A DNA stretch of 64,000 bases. Origin: Terebella lapidaria. Lineage: Eukaryota > Annelida > Polychaeta > Terebellida > Terebellidae. Numbering within the stretch: the first letter of the stretch is position 1; every line of letters begins with the position of its first letter. Position numbers and translations under genes: made by a program. Below the pieces are notes generated by a model, which did not search any database, was not told the DNA's origin, and saw nothing but the letters and a program-made list of their open reading frames with translations. The stretch spans positions 29,878,481 through 29,942,480 of the forward strand of contig OX424561.1 of NCBI GenBank assembly GCA_949152475.1, in the 5' to 3' direction. Positions 63,831-64,000 of this stretch are shown in pieces.

Positions 63831-64000
63831 TGCCTTCGAATGTATGCAATGTTCTTTTCAAAACTAATTTTTTGTGCAACACATCTAATGCAAGATAACA
63901 AAAGGTGTACTCAATGATTTTGACCATAACAATTGTCCGAGTTGTCTTTTCATCCGTTTTATTACACATTTTGTACCGGTTTTGTATATAAACAATCGAA

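Overview
The window reads as animal nuclear DNA, most likely from a marine invertebrate, with a lophotrochozoan (mollusc, annelid or brachiopod-like) as my best guess. Host coding exons are short, spliced and sparse, and most of the sequence is mobile elements inserted into one another: Tc1, hAT, Mutator-like and palindromic DNA transposons, many MITEs, three non-LTR retrotransposon (LINE) copies and one Ty3/gypsy LTR element. The species call is inference from repeat style and was not checked against any database.

Layout. 0.17-4.3 kb: copies of a dispersed repeat, here called R1 (terminal hairpin, then a GTCC-repeat tract), around a 64-bp minisatellite of about 34 copies. 4.3-5.8 kb: a Tc1 transposon with an open 348-residue DD34E transposase, followed by MITEs. 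8.96-20.96 kb: an apparently whole, young Ty3/gypsy element on the minus strand that split an older R1 copy. It has long near-identical LTRs, a tRNA-Leu-type primer site, gag, pol and extra zinc-finger reading frames after pol. 22-30 kb: a decayed coding relic, then exons of an unidentified minus-strand host gene (including a PPGNTSP repeat exon). A 3.4-kb palindromic element with a clean TAA target duplication lies between those exons. 29.9-33.4 kb: back-to-back MITEs and a 1.47-kb hAT-type element that carries a second element filled with a palindromic array. 34-35 kb: a 312-bp triplication. 36-45 kb: more TIR elements, R1 copies and a dispersed ~365-bp repeat (R2).

45.6-49.6 kb holds the clearest host gene. 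It is a four-exon minus-strand gene whose exons join in frame into a 347-residue secreted, probably GPI-anchored protein with three Ly6/uPAR (three-finger) domains. The two internal exons are close duplicates, and the introns hold several MITEs.

50.9-53.1 kb is a Mutator-like element (9-bp target duplication, ~375-bp TIRs) holding an old LINE tail. 53.2-55.2 kb is a CR1/L2-type LINE on the minus strand. 55.4-60.1 kb is a Tx1/L1-like LINE on the plus strand whose ORF1 carries a NADAR (YbiA-like) domain after its zinc knuckle, the most unusual protein architecture in the window. 60.8-64 kb is tandem and dispersed repeats. No rRNA, tRNA or CRISPR locus was found.
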